Shown here: positions 28,001 through 41,295 of the stretch, piece by piece
Layout of the letters: every line of letters starts with the position of its first letter
Numbering within the stretch: the stretch's first letter is position 1
Assembly: GCA_037576195.1 (NCBI GenBank)
Contig: JAQZDE010000065.1
Location: forward strand, 1-64,000
Length of the DNA: 64,000 nt
Direction of reading: 5' to 3'
Source: Phytoseiulus persimilis
Taxonomy: Eukaryota > Arthropoda > Arachnida > Mesostigmata > Phytoseiidae
Made by a program: the position numbers and the translations under genes
Notes under the pieces: generated by a model
What the model was told of the DNA's origin: nothing
Databases searched by the model: none
What the model saw: only the letters and a program-made list of their open reading frames with translations

Positions 28001-28429
28001 CTTCCCTCTTTTGCGAGAGACTTCAACATTTTTTTTCCAAAACGTCCAGTGTCGAAAACTTTGCTCTTAAGCTATTCATGAATGCTGAGCAACGAGTGTT
28101 TCCCGTGAAGAAAGTTCCGCGGTTTCTGCGAGCGGGGTCTGCGCGAGAACGATATGGTCCCGATAGGACTGAACATCTCGACGCCAGAGGTTTGAACTCT
28201 GAACGAGTTCCGATTTGGAATCATACCTCGATCGAGTCGTGGATCTAGCTGGTCGAAGGCGGCTGTAGCTGATTTTGAAAAGCCACACATCGTTATCAGC
28301 CGACTCAGTTTGCGGTTAGAGCCGTCTCAACCTCCTCGTCTAACGTTTCGGGAGTTCCGTTACGCGGTTATGGTTTTCGCTAGGTCCCTAATACAAAACG
28401 GGTTCGAGTTCACTTATCGATTGCTTGGT

Positions 28430-28448
28430 CGATCGTGAATCACGATCG
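28430..28448. repeat. Perfect short inverted repeat
   Basis: CGATCGTG and CACGATCG flank a 3-bp AAT spacer, giving a fully symmetrical 19-bp site. It could be a dimeric protein-binding site or chance. Confidence 0.5.
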
Positions 28449-31400
28449 CAGGAGGAACTCATCGTAACGCTCGAGGAATCGTCACAAATGAAAGGTCAAA
28501 ATGAGTATGAATTTTGAAACAATTAATTTTGGAGAAGTGAGAGATTTCTTGCTTGCTTCGCATAGTTTGTGCGAGAAGAGAGAGGACCTAGGGGATGAGA
28601 TGGTGGGGGAGCGACAGAGAGAGGAATGCGAAACATAAGGAGCTGGAGCTGGCCTACGTGCTTTCTCCACTTCGGACGTGATCCTCTTCGCTGTGAGCGA
28701 GTCATCCTCAGCTGATCGCAAGATACACTTCAACTCTGGCTTCCTCTGCAAGCTTCCGGTTCGGTTTGTTGTTCATCAAGAATCATCCATCAAGACTCTT
28801 ATTTTGTCAAGTACCTCCGACTTTTACGCCGGTGTCGGTCGAGCATCCGGACTATTCCAGTCTCGTGTTCCGGACAAGTTCCGAGCACCAGTTCTGATTC
28901 ACAAAGGTTCACCACTTTACCACATCATGGAATCTGTTCGAGGGACTACTGAAGAGGTTCGTCATTGCCGGGGCCCCTTCGAGAACCAGGGCACATTCCC
29001 ATTCGATGTCCTCAGTCGCGCAAATCTCGGTCGAAGAAGAGAACGACCGCTCGGATTACCTGCTGGGATCCTAGCAGTTTCACGCTGGAAATTTTCAATT
29101 TCCTCACGCGCACTGTCGTCAACAATGGTCGAGGAAGACGGCGTGAAAAGGCAGGCGAGCGTCCTGCGCTCTTGCAGGAATTCCGTTAATTTGCTGGGAG
29201 CTTAGAATTTCGAGTGAGGCTTGCTCGTTTCGCTGGTGTGCGCTATGGCCCAACGGTTTTCATAGTTTTTACGTTTGAACTTTTCCTCGTGGAAACCCCG
29301 AGGCAGTGTAAGTCGCGATGGTGGTGATTTCTGGGTCACTCGTTTCGGTTCTCTATTATTCTGTCCTGTGGATAAAGCTAATGAACCTATTGACGCCTGG
29401 ACGACCACATTGAAACATCATCAACGAGTTTTTGCCACCTCTCTTTTTTCACACTCTGTGTACGTCTGCTGTGCAGCCTCGCTTGTCCAGGTGTACCCCG
29501 CGCTCAGTTCCAACTTTTTTCAATCTGTTTCTCTCGACTCCCGAACGCGTCAATCTGTCTGTTCGCGGGAGGGGACCGTGCAAGCGAGAAACTTTTCATC
29601 CGTGACGGACAGCAGGGACAGGATTCAGAAATTAGCTCCTCGAGAATTGAAGTGACGAAATGGAGTGGAAAGCAAATCAAAAATACCACGATCGCGATTA
29701 ACGCCGCGCTCCTTTGAATTAAGCAACCACGATGGGAGTTGCAGAAGAAAGAATGTGACTCACCGGTCTCCGCACGTCCGGACCGCGCGCAGTGGACCAC
29801 AGAAATATTCTTTTGCAGTCACAAGTACCTTCAACAAATTGTCATTCCATCGGGACGGTCTGAGTTCTCATGAAAACCATTAATTTGGTTGAATCACCAT
29901 CCTATTTCCGGTGTTGCGGAACCGCTGTTTCTCCCGTCGTTCGAATCAGTATTACTGATGACCGAAGTGGTTTGGAGCAGTAGTGCGCGAAAGTTTTCTC
30001 CGATTTTTCACTCCATTTTCCTGATGAAACACGATCCGACTTTCCTTCAACTTCTCTCAACTCCCGGGAGAGGCACACACAATGAGCACACGAAGAAATA
30101 TCGCACCGAAACCATGCGGCAACGATTATCGCTGAAATAAGCGCTGTAGATTCAAACTCATGCGCGCTCGTTTCTACTTCTGATCTCTGAGAGTAGAATC
30201 TTTCGTTCAGGCCGTGCTACTCTCCCTCGCGAGAGTTCCCTTTCCCGTGCTCCTCTCCACAGAAACCGGCAACCCTGCGCGGATAAGTTGTTCCTTTCAA
30301 CCCACGTTCTTCAATCACCGCCTATGCCGTCATAGTAACAGAGCTCACGCCCTCGTTATCAACTTATCATCAGCGGGATCTCCGACGATCCACCTACTGA
30401 GCTCTTTTTCGCGTGATCACTCCGCAGAATCTTCGCAATGATCTCGATACTGCAGTCTACACGATTATGTTGGTATTCTAGACGAGACGAATATTGTTTT
30501 TTCGTGTGCGAATCGCTCTGGGATGATGACAGTAGACATTTTGATTGCGGTCGCACCTGAACGTAAGAATGGCTCTAACAAGCAGGAAATTCGTCTTGTA
30601 GAGCCAGTCGCGCCCACTACTTCGTGAGCTCAAAAGAAGGCCGTCCGTGCAGAATAGTGACTGCGAATATCACAGCCGCATCAGAACACACAGAAGAAAT
30701 GTCTCACAACGATGCAATCGTTTCTCTCCTAAGCAATATCGATACGTAACTGGAGAACATGGGAACGCCCGGACGGGCCCCGAATCCCTTGACAACAGAA
30801 GAGGGAGAAAGTTCATCGTTGGAAGATCTTGAGCGTGTTCTCGGAACAAAAAACGTAACCGAGCCCTGAGTGCCTCGCTGTTGAACAACACAGGTCGTGA
30901 GCAAGTCCCGAACAGCAGGAAAGTCTCCAGAAATGAATCGCTCCGATCTGCGTGCTTCGTACAGACAACGAACTTAAGGGAGCACGCCGCGAGCAGTGCA
31001 TGCGATCGCCATGCTGTATTTTGGGATCGCACGCATCGGTTACCGTAGCTTCGCTCGCTGATGTTTGAAGCTCAGGAACAAAGCATGTAGAACATCAGAC
31101 TCAGTGCCTCGTGCCGGATATACGAACTGTCTCGAAAACGAGCTTCGAATAGGTTTTCGAGGTTTTCCGAAGCGATGAATCTAGGATGGAACCCGGAGGT
31201 CGTCGCGCAGGATCTATCGATACGAAAATTCGGCACGACTCCCTGATATCGCAAACAACCGGGAGAGCATTACGCGAGAGCCTTCCTCGCTTCTCATGAG
31301 GCTGCTGTCGGAGCGAAACGAGGTTTTCACAAGATTTTATGGGAAAGATTTTCATCTGATGAGGTTGTCTTTCTGCGAGGCCTTCTTGAATCACGTTTTC

Positions 31401-34400
31401 AATGGTGAACACAGGAATTAATGAGAGAGGGGAAAAACAATGAAAGAATCGGAGGATATTTCCAGTTGATACACGAGAACAAGCGACGATTCGAGACTGT
31501 TTCGGGTTTTCCAATTTTCGATGTTCCGACGAGACATAAGACGAAATGTCTCCTTTCGAGACGGTTCGAACAGAGCTCAAGGAGGCCCCCTCCGCAGCAT
31601 AAGCGATTGCAAAAGCACGTAAATAGATTACTCGAAAGGAAACCGCACCTTTGACAGACTCGCCCTCAATACGAGCTCGTTCGCCCGAGTTTGAAAATTG
31701 AATTGCCGAAACGCTGGCAAAGCCACCGAAAGTAGCAGAGCAATATCAACTCTTTCCTGAGGAGTGATCTCTCGACGGTCGGCATCTCTCAATCCATCTA
31801 TGGCTTGCTTGATTCGCAACTTCTGCCATCAAAGCTTCCGCTTTTAACGCAGCCGAACTCTTTATTACGCTCGCTGGCTCACATCCGGCGGAGCGTCGCC
31901 CTCCTTCCGTCAACCACCGAAAAACGGAAGTCATCGAGAGCTTTCGAATTGATATGGAGAAGCGTCGCTCGGCTCTGAAAGACGGCAGCACGGCTGTCTC
32001 GTAGTCCATGGGCTCTCGATTCAAAAACTTCGTGTTGTCGCCCTTCCCAGCTTGGATTTATCGTACTGTGAGACTTGTTTCCTCCTTGTTCTTGTTCATA
32101 TTGTGACAGGCAGCACCCGGTCAGCTCCCCGCCGACAGTTTCCTCGAACCAGACTCCGTTCGAAGCAAGGGCGCTATACGAGGACCTACGATGCAAGGAC
32201 TTCACGGGTAATGCGTTCTCCGTCTTCCTAATGGAGTGCGTCCTTGTGTCGAAGAAGGTCATGTCCCACGTAGGTCGGTTGCAGTTAAACAATGTGGCGG
32301 ATTCAAGACAGCCATAGACGCTCCTCGGTCCAAATTCAGCATGTGAGCTCAAGGTCGGAGCTCGGGTTTCCCGCAGTCTGCAGGAGCGATCATTACGTCT
32401 CGAGACCAGCGAATGCTTCTCCCGGGACGAATTTTCAATTCCGACGTGGCGCGCCTCCCACGATCTGCCGACGGAGAATTTTGAAAACAGCCGGGCTGGG
32501 GAGCAGAACAAACAGTTGTCAAGGTGCAAAATACGCGGGTGTTAGAGGGGAGCACTCGTTAAACGCGGGCGCCCGTGCTGCTCCCGAATTTCCACAGTTT
32601 TCCGCGACGAGAGTTCCGGGAGCAACGCCCCTCCCCCCGATCAATGGGAAGCACAGTGCAACGAATAAAAAGCAAATTGAGTTCTCCGCCTCACCGAAGT
32701 GTCACCACCGTTGGACGCCAGCCGGCGGCGCGCTGGGTGATGAGGAAAAGACGCAAATCGAAATTGAAAAAACTGTTTCGAAAGCGTCGTCACGTACACG
32801 GGGCATCGATGGCTGGCTGGCTGCGTCGAGTACCTCGTTCACATCGAACGCAGGCAGGCATCGAGCCAGCCCATTCGAAACGATGCAGGTGGGAATTCCA
32901 AAGAGCTTCCATGCATTTGCGGAATGGACGCCGCGGCTCAAATTTTCCTCCGGCACAGAATCAAGCCGACATCAAAATCAGAAAGCTTTCCACGATGCAA
33001 CTCGTTCGATGCCTTTCATCCTCTCCTGCCGTCCGTTACTCACCTTTCTCTCCGAACATTCCATCTCATCCCCTGAGTTGTCTCAACCGGAGCTCTCCCC
33101 GCGCGTTCCCAACGAGACATTGAATTCAACGGAGCTAACAGCACCGGTGACAGTCGCCAGTTCCTGGCCCCATGTCTGGCCGATGTGGAATCACCGCCAG
33201 AGGGTGGAAGATTGTCCGCTCTCGATCCTGAAAAGCACCGGAGACGACCTCTGCATATAAAGCGAAATCGGTTCTTCTGTCTTGGTGGGCATTTGTCAGG
33301 GAGGACCGCCTGCCTGCTTTCCAGCCGCCCCGCGACCGGCCGAGTTTTAGCCCGCACTCTGTATCCATCTGCCGGATCTCGAGGGGCCGGCCATCAGGGC
33401 CTAATCAGAGATCGGGTCAGCAGAAGCAATTCAGCAGAAGACAAAACGCATCCCGACGAAGTGACGGATACTTCTGTAGCTTGCAATTTGTGGAACCCAT
33501 GAGCACGCAGAGATTCCGCGGCCTCGGAATTTCGCGACAGGGAAGGCGGCTGCGGAGTACCGTTCGGTTCTGGCCGCAATCACTCTTCGCTGGAACACAA
33601 TTCCTCGCGCATCAAGTGTAGAGCGAAAGCAAAGCTCTCACAAGCCGAGCCCCGGGATCCCGAGGTGTGCGGGCCGGTCGACGAGTTGGCCCGAAAGGAC
33701 ACACGCATGGACGCCGCTTTGACGACTCAGCCTCTCCATCGATAGTTCGTCAGAAGTCACAACCCGACGACGGCCATGTATGGCCTAACTGAGTTAGCGA
33801 CTGCTGGCGTCGAACTTTCGCATATCGCACATTATATCGTAGCAATGAGCCGGGCCGATGTCACTCTTCTTGGTGTTGTTAGGGCGTAGCCCACGGTAGC
33901 ATAACGAGTGCAGTACACGCAATTCGTCCATTCAGCAGAAGGCTACAACAAGCCAAGCCGCGGTCTCTGCTGTGCGGGGACGGCTCCTTTCGGCAGTGGA
34001 GGGAGCGATTCATGCGGAAACGAACCTTGTTGGATAACTCTGACCGGTCCCTCCGCTTGCTCCTCCAGGAATCAATGGAATCAAGACTTGCCCCGACCTT
34101 TGAGCGGCTTCCCTCGGGCTAGATCACAACAGAAACAAAACTTTCCGAGCTTTGTTATAACAGACAAGCTTCCTTTTCCCAACTGAGTTCTGCGTACTGC
34201 GCAGCCGTCGACCCTGCTTGTCACGCGAACCACTGCCGGCGCAGAGACGGAGACGACAATAAAAACCGCATAATTACTGTTCGGAGTGATCTCGCACTCG
34301 ACTTTGAGCTGTTCTTCGGAGAATTTCTCAGAGACGCATTTTTTCCCCTCAACGCTTCTTTTGTGAAAGTTCTTCACAACGGCATCGAGGAGGGAGATCC

Positions 34401-37400
34401 TACGATGAGAATCAAAGCTGTTGGTGGTGGAGATGGTGCTCCGCTGCCGGCGACGACGCGTCACAGCCGCCAACGCTGATCTTGGTGGAGCTCGGCACGG
34501 GCCTGAAGGACATTCGAGCTCTTTTGAAAATTCGCCCGTTCTCCCGTTTTCTTCCCATGGGTGGGCTTCAATAAATTATTGCTCACTGGGGACGGAACGA
34601 CCAACATCGCAGCCTCTGGTGAGTGCGGGACGGGCCGTTGGGTGTCTTGCATGCACGCTAATGCATCAGATCGGCAGCGTCTCGATTCGTCTTGTATTCA
34701 AAGATTCGGTTTTGCTTTTCCATTTAGCGCGAATCATCCGCTCAGCTGGAAGGTCATTGTGTCAGGACTCGATGTCCCGTCGGTGTCAGGCCGGCTATCG
34801 GGATGGAACCGAACGAGCCTGCGTCACTATGATGCAACGAGCAACAGAGATGATACTGACTAGAACGGTGGTCGACAGGTAAGAGTTCGCGCGATCCCGT
34901 TGGCGGTCATTCAATCATCGAATGTGGGGCTGGGAACTACGGGGATCGCGCGTTCAAGTGGAAAAACGGTTCAAAGGCACTCGAAACCACCGGAAGTGGC
35001 ACGTTGAGGTGGGAATTACGGCGACTACAGCAAGTTCACACCGCAGTTGTTGTTGTTCGATTCAGGAACCTCCTTATTTGTCGCGCGATGTGATCATATG
35101 CAGACCGACATATGCAGAAGAGCTCAGCCCTGGTTCCAGCACGCTTCAGCGAACGTGGGAATCATCATATCCCACGTATAGTTCTCAGCTCGAGACGAAT
35201 AACCTCGAGTTTTTCGAAGCGGGCGAAGAATGAATCCGCGAAGTCTATCGCGTTTCCTCGTCTTTTCGAAGTTAACGTGATTTATGTTCTGCTTCTTGGA
35301 ACGTCTGCCAATCCTCCTGTGAATAATGGAAAAAAATCGAGCTCGGAAAACATTGGCTGGAATTCAAAGGCCAACAGAGACCAATTAATACAGTAGAGTT
35401 CGCCGATTCAGCTTCCGTGCTTGCGACTTTGTCTGATCGTCCGTTGCGCGCGTCTACATGGAGGCACAAAAGAAAGCTAACAACCAAGGTTAAACTGATC
35501 ACCAATGTTTGCCGGCTCGGCACTGCCGTTAAATATTAACGACTAGTTCCCGCGCTCGAGTACGGCGCTCCGTCCACTATTTTAAGTGGAAAATAATTCC
35601 CCGATGGAAAAGTTCGTCCACAAGTACGTTGTATAGGAGTTTATGGGAAACCGATGACCGTCCCGTCAATACTCTCCAATTTTCTCCCTTATTCCTCCCA
35701 CTCTCTCTCCGTCTTTTCATAACGCCGTCGTCGTCTGTGGCCGACGGTGCTGCATAGCAGAAGCTCGTTTTTGTCCACTTCCTCGTCCTTCCGCTCATCA
35801 TCACATCCGTCCGGATCTGAACTCAAGCAGCTCACTGAGCTCTCAACAACGGCACCGCAGCGAGTTGGACGAGTAGTCGACTGGATTTTTCGGAGCGTTC
35901 TGGTAGACTGAACGATGCGCGTCTCCTCTCAAGTGAGGGAACTCAGTCCGATCCAGCCTCGGCCTGACAGAGCGGTGTTCGCATTGTGGAACGTCTGGGA
36001 ACATGGATCAGTTTTAAATAGGGCTCTCCCTTGGTTATAGGTAGCCGGCTAACATGATTCGTCACGGCAATGGAAGCTGGCGAGCGACCGAAGGAACGAG
36101 CGACGCCTTCCAGCTTCCAGAGAAGAAAGATACGGACCACCCCGAGAGGCCTTGGTTTCTAACACGCTCCAGGTGACATTTGGTCGTTTCCATTGTTTGC
36201 TGGCTGAATATTCCTCTGACACGGAGTTTCTATTTTCGACTCGTTCCAAAGTGATATTCGTGACCGCTTGACTCCTTAAATGTTTTGCTCCGTCATTATA
36301 TCTGAAACATGAAAGAATGAAACTTCTTTGTGAAATCACGGTTCGTTACTTGAGAAAAACGGTGCATCTAGAGAGTATCGTTGACTTTGATGTTGTTTCC
36401 GAGCTGACCATCATGTTTCGCGCGTCGTCGATTACGAGACGGTAGCCGGTTTTGTCGCCGATCTCCCATGATGGAGAACAGTGTGATCATTCTACTTTTC
36501 TCTTGATTGTATTTGGTGGGCGACGCAGTTGGAAGCGACGACCGATGGGCGCTCGATATGCGCGGGCTTCAGCAGAACTCCGCATCATGCTTAAGCACGC
36601 GACAGATTTCTCATGCTCATTGATGCTCTGTCAGAGAGAGAGAGAGTCGTCAGTGTTGTCGTTGTCCGCCAATCTAAATATAGACTGTTTCCTTACATAA
36701 TAGTTCGCTGGAACAATGACCAAAATGAGCTCAAGTCCCGCCATGTGGATAAAGAGCTCCGTTCCGGTTTTTCCCCCAAACACGGGACAGTGGACAGGCC
36801 GCGAAACCGGGACGACGGAAGAGAGTTCGATAATAATTAGAACGAAGTCATTCCGATGTGGGCCCTATTGTACAAAGCCGAATAGCTAGTGGATTCGCAG
36901 GCTCCTTTGTATTGGCTTCTGGTTTTCATTTTCGTTCTCGAACCATATCCAAGGCGGATATTTAACAGCTCGCGTAAGCGTTCCGCGATGGTATGCCGAG
37001 CTTCTCAGTTGAGTAATTAACCGCTGACATCAACTGCAGTCGAAGATTGCTTTCTTAACATGTGGAAGAACGATCGAACTAGGTCCTGTTCAGTGTCAGA
37101 ACATCGGGCCGAATCGCGCGAGTTGGAGAATGCGCTGGAGAGTCTGGCGCATGCCTCCTGGACAGTAACGTCTTCGGTGTGGCGAGTGATTCAGTTGTGT
37201 GGCAACGATATTCCAATGAACCTTGTGGCTCTTTCATCCCCACAAACTTGCGATGAGCCGATGCGGTTCCATGTCTCTTCGAATTTCTGTAAGTCCACGG
37301 GTAATACCTCCGAGTGGGATCCGAAACGATTCAACGATCACATGAATGGGGTTTGATCCGACTTCCCTCGAATCCGGGCCCTGGGAGCCCAATTGGTGAA

Positions 37401-38026
37401 CGTAAGAATGGCTCGCCCGCGGATTTTAAGTCTCGACGGGGCGGAACGGAGAGCAGTTGGGTCACAAGGACGCGGCACAAAATAACGATAAGGTGGAGAG
37501 GGGTGAGTTGACCAGAAACAGCGCTACCATGTTCTTCCCATACGCCCTCAATCTTCCAGTACCGGTGATGGAGTAGATCAAGGATCCTCGACCGACGGCG
37601 TCGGGAGATTTCTGAACCCCCAAGAGTTTCTCCATAATTTTTCTTTTGAGGAGCAACAACTTTGGGGGAGACCCTGGGATTCACAGAAAGAACTGTGAGG
37701 TCCAAAAAAATGAAAATAGGAGTCTCAGTATGAGTAGGACTGCAAATTTGTCGCGGTGAGAAAACGCGAATATCGTGGGCGAGTCGCGGTAACGGATCGT
37801 GAAATCGCGGAAACTGAGTTAATCGCTCGAGAATCGTGAAGAGTGATGAGATTGTGTGAGTTCCGCAGCAAACTTGATCAAAACTGAGTACATGGTGCAA
37901 CGATGCAGAAACACGCTGTTTTCTTCATTTGAACACAGCATGAGCACCTTGCACTACCAGAGAGGTCCCATCACAACCTGAGAATTCGTCCACCTCAGAC
38001 AATGAGAACGGATTCGACTTGGAATA

Positions 38027-38449
38027 TCAAAATGTAGATTTGCGTTGAGCTCGATTTGTATCCAAGGTCCAGAGCATACCGGCGTTCGGATGGAGCTTGT
38101 TGTAGGCGACTTGATCTGGCTCAGCGATGCTACGGCGATCATTTCTTGATACTTTCGAGTACATGCTGAGAGACCGCTGCGCGGCAACACTGCCGACGGG
38201 AACGCTGAGGCGGATCAGCGCTATCAGAGAAAGTTTCATGAAGCGTTGGGCTGAGGCAAGCCAGAAGTCCGCTGGGTGACTGATGCAATTGAAGTCCTTG
38301 ATTGAGTTCGAGAACATTCTGAGCTCCGCCTTCGCCAAGTCTACTTCGTCGATCCCGAAAATATGCTCGGAGACGAATTCGGAAGCCACCGCAGTGATTC
38401 GAACGTCCTCGGTTATCGCGAAGGAAGCCAGGACTTGAGCGATTTTCTT
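38027..38449 (-). pseudogene. hAT-type transposase C-terminal (dimerisation) remnant
   Basis: An open minus-strand frame of about 140 codons ends at a TGA at 38027-38029. Its middle reads Leu-Ile-Ala-Leu-Ile-Arg-Leu-Ser-Val-Pro, then Ser-Val-Ala-Ala-Gln-Arg-Ser-Leu-Ser, then Arg-Arg-Ser about 10 residues on. This is the spacing of the C-terminal dimerisation region of hAT transposases, where a Pro-x-Ser...Glu-Arg-x-Phe-Ser block precedes a basic block. The usual Glu of Glu-Arg-x-Phe-Ser is Gln here and Phe is Leu. No DDE core, BED finger or terminal repeats are visible nearby, and a stop lies just upstream, so I read it as a decayed fragment. A spliced domesticated copy is possible but unsupported. 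Confidence 0.45.
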
Positions 38450-40315
38450 TCAGCCCTAACTATGAGCCATGGGAATGGAGTGGTCCCGCATCTATCAGTC
38501 AGAGCGTATGAATCACTTGCATCCAAAAAGTTCAAGTAAGTCTCGATCTACTATGAGACCGAAAAGGACCTGTGAAACATCGCGAGCTCCCACAGAGCGC
38601 CGTCGGGTCGGAAAGTTTGATGCGAGGCATCCTTTCGCATGTTCTTGTCCTTGCTCGCGTCGATTCAGACATTTGTATTTCAGGCTAACGGGTGGCACGG
38701 AGAGACCGTCCATTTTGAGGGATCGTTATGAGCTGGTCTCGGAACATCGGACAGACTCTAGCTAACCTCTTCGACCTGTGAACGATTTCGCAAAAATCAG
38801 GGAATTCCAGGCCTCAAATGATAATGGCGAGCCGGGTCTAGTTGGGTAAACTTCCTCCAGGTTCAAAGCCTCGAGGCAAGCATGCGATTCAAGGCAAAGG
38901 GGGAGGGAGACGACGATAACGAATAAATAAAATATACAGACGTTATAACAACATTGAGTCGAACTGTGTGCTTCTCGCTTGAAATCGGGTGAGCCAGACA
39001 TCACTGAACAGCGATGCAGAAAACGGATACAATGCGAAAACCCAAACCACAACGCGTCTTGGTTCCAGGCAGCACTCCTCTGTGCCATTCTGACGTGCTC
39101 CTCGAGGAGGATCAGGGAAACACGATAAAGCAGATGCCGACTTGAACAGGACTTGCCCCGTTGACGGGCTTGCAGAACATGTCTCTGGTCTCCGGAGGGA
39201 TTTTCCACACCATACTTGGAAAAAAAAACATGGGCCGGTATCACAAGAACTTGACATCCAAACTACGCGTTGATCACTGACCGACTCCTGTCGCGTAGCT
39301 TTCTCCACTAGAGCTCCGGATCATGACCGCGTTCGGAAGATGTTTTCATGCCATCCCTTTCAGTGGCGTGTTTCCTTTCCTGAACTTTTCGGCTCCTGCG
39401 TCCTTGTTGCAGATGAGCGAGTCGGTCCAAGCGTTCGGCCCTAAACATCCTCGACATTCACACAAAGAGAACTCGTCTCCGTTTGAACCCCTCCTCCTCC
39501 TACTCCAATGCCTTCCCCTAGTGAGGTTGATCAGGACCGACAAATATTTGCACAGGGAGGGGAAAGCCAGGGACTGCTGCGGAACGAGGGCTTCAACAGA
39601 GCCTAGATAAGCTCTTCACACACTCGGCGAGAACGACCATTGAAAGTGATCTTCTGTACTCTTCAGGGATGTTGCAGATGGTTGACTCGAATGAACTTCA
39701 CAGGTGGTGTGGTGTTCGTGAACCCCAAGCCCGTTCCGATTCTCCGGAAGATCCGGTTGCTGACCACAAGAAACAATGAATGATAACAAATCAGCGGGAG
39801 AAAACTATCCTCCCAATAGCCGAGACGCAGAGGACAAGTCTTGCAGATTCTCAGGTCTGAACCAGCATCTGAAACGAGGAAAATGAGTTCTACTGGAAAA
39901 AAATCGACGCCATCGTTCGCTTGTTGTCTATGAGATTGAACGTTCGAATTTATTCCTGGAGTTCTCCATCGGCCTCCTTTGACCTCTGCGATACTTCTCC
40001 GAGCCGAAACAACGTGAAGTGGAGGGAGAACGAGCAGTGGAAAATACTGATTTTCGAACCCGCGAGTCTCCGCTCTGGATGACCGGTTACGACTTGGCGC
40101 TAGAAAATGGATGCGACTCAATATACATTTACTCAGAACAGCCCTCACGATTTCATTCGTATTCCCTTCCCTCCTTTTTTGGCATAAGTGCCAGTTTCCG
40201 TCTGCTCAGGCTCTCCTCTGAAAGCGATGAAGCAGAGTCACAAAGCTTGGAGCGAAGAGCTCCGCGGTGCACCTTCCTTCTTGGACCAATTCAAGATGTA
40301 TCATCACTATCCTTA

Positions 40316-40918
40316 TCCTTACTATATATAATCGGCTTCGTCTGTAAGTTTGTCAGTTTGTCCGCACTTTTCCTGGAACATATGGGGGTGATTCCGGGAC
40401 AAATCTGACCATACTGTCCTGAGTCTGGAGAGGTGATTCCGAGACCAATCTGACTGTTGCTTCCCAACTTTGGAGGGGTGATTCCGGTGGTTTTGGGATC
40501 CATCTGACCATACTTTTTGGAGTCTATGGAGGTCATTCCGGGTGATCTTACCTTCCTTCCCGTGGTCCATGGGGATGGTTCGCGGGTGGATCTGAGCGGC
40601 CGACTCCTGGACTGGTTCCTTCACGCGTGCTAACGGAAAATGCTTCGGAGCTCGATTGAGAAGATGCACAAACCGAGAATTTCTCAGCTACCCACTCTTG
40701 ATCTACACATCGAGTCCGCGATGATACAGATGTAAAACCTCGGTCCGAGACAATTCAATGTATTCGCCAAGAAACCAGCGACGAGCCTGAGCTACCCGGA
40801 AGTCTTCTCCAACTGAAAGCTGGCATCGTTCCCGTTAGCTCAAATGAAGCTGTCTGAGAATTGAACGACGACGTTCGCAATCCGTTAATCGATTGGAAGG
40901 GGAGCGGAGCCCCTCTAA
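40316..40918. mobile_element. Possible Helitron-like segment
   Basis: The left end reads A then TCCTTACTATATATAATCGG, followed by TTTGTCAGTTTGTCCGC. An AT-rich TC start followed by TTTGT-type repeats is seen in many arthropod Helitrons. About 600 bp later there is a GC-rich hairpin at 40898-40914 (AGGGG...CCCCT), followed directly by CTAA. Helitrons normally end in CTRR 10-12 bp after a hairpin and insert between A and T. Here the hairpin abuts CTAA and the next base is C, so the fit is imperfect. The interior contains a 45-bp minisatellite and no Rep/helicase gene. Confidence 0.25.
40388..40545. repeat. 45-bp period minisatellite (about 3.5 copies)
   Basis: The core GGTGATTCCG recurs at 40388, 40433 and 40478, with a diverged copy (GTCATTCCG) at 40532, giving spacings of 45, 45 and 54 bp. 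Because 45 is a multiple of three, the minus-strand frames stay open across the array and encode a 15-residue repeat starting Gly-Ile-Thr-Pro. The product is probably meaningless. Confidence 0.8.
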
Positions 40919-40966
40919 CCAACACAGTGACGTTTCAGTTATACATATGGGAAATATAGGGAGATA

Positions 40967-41295
40967 TACAGTACAACCTCGATTATTTCAACTAATTGAT
41001 GCAAAAAAAAGTTGAAATAAGCGAAAGTTGAAATAATCTAGAGATGACGAAATCACCCACATTCTTGGACTCCGCAACCGATTCAGGGGGTGAGAGTCCG
41101 AGTTCGAACGCTAACCGATACAGAATGATACGAGATGTATTGACGATGGAAGATTCTGAACTATGGATTCATCTCCCACATAAAAATACGCTTCCGCTCG
41201 ACATCTTTCGGCCTGTTCCGCAGAGTTGAAGTAATCGAGGTTGGAATGCGAAAGGTTCAAATAATCGGGGTTTAAATAATCGAGGTTGTACTGTA
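40967..41295. mobile_element. pogo/Tigger-like MITE with TA target duplication
   Basis: A 325-bp element (40969-41293) is flanked by TA on both sides. Its left end begins CAGTACAACCTCGATTATTT and its right end is the exact reverse complement for those 20 bases, then the arms diverge. Further inverted TTGAAATAA and CTCGATTA motifs lie inside each end. CAGT...ACCTCGATTAT termini with a TA duplication are characteristic of the Tc1/mariner superfamily, pogo/Tigger branch. The interior has only a 61-codon frame (41044-41229) with no transposase motif, so the element is non-autonomous. The matching tips suggest fairly recent insertion. Confidence 0.85.

Larger units (their letters stand above)
15653..38026. 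other. Long stretch with unassigned open frames, no supported gene
   Basis: I find no recognisable domain or phase-matched exon chain in these 22 kb. The longest frames are 228 codons on the plus strand (19499-20185, Lys/Glu-rich), 322 codons on the plus strand (32292-33260), and 216 codons (31879-32529) and 183 codons (23809-24360) on the minus strand. Several overlap long frames in other registers, a sign of low stop density rather than coding. A GA microsatellite lies at 16051-16064 and a perfect palindrome at 28430-28448. The region could be intergenic or the inside of a very large intron. Confidence 0.4.

Noticed and set aside
32292..33260. 322-codon plus-strand open frame, the longest in the window
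   Set aside because: A 182-codon frame in another register covers much of it, the composition looks random, and no domain, promoter or poly(A) signal is evident.
40322..40669. 115-codon minus-strand frame with internal repeats
   Set aside because: It is open only because the 45-bp minisatellite unit is a multiple of three.
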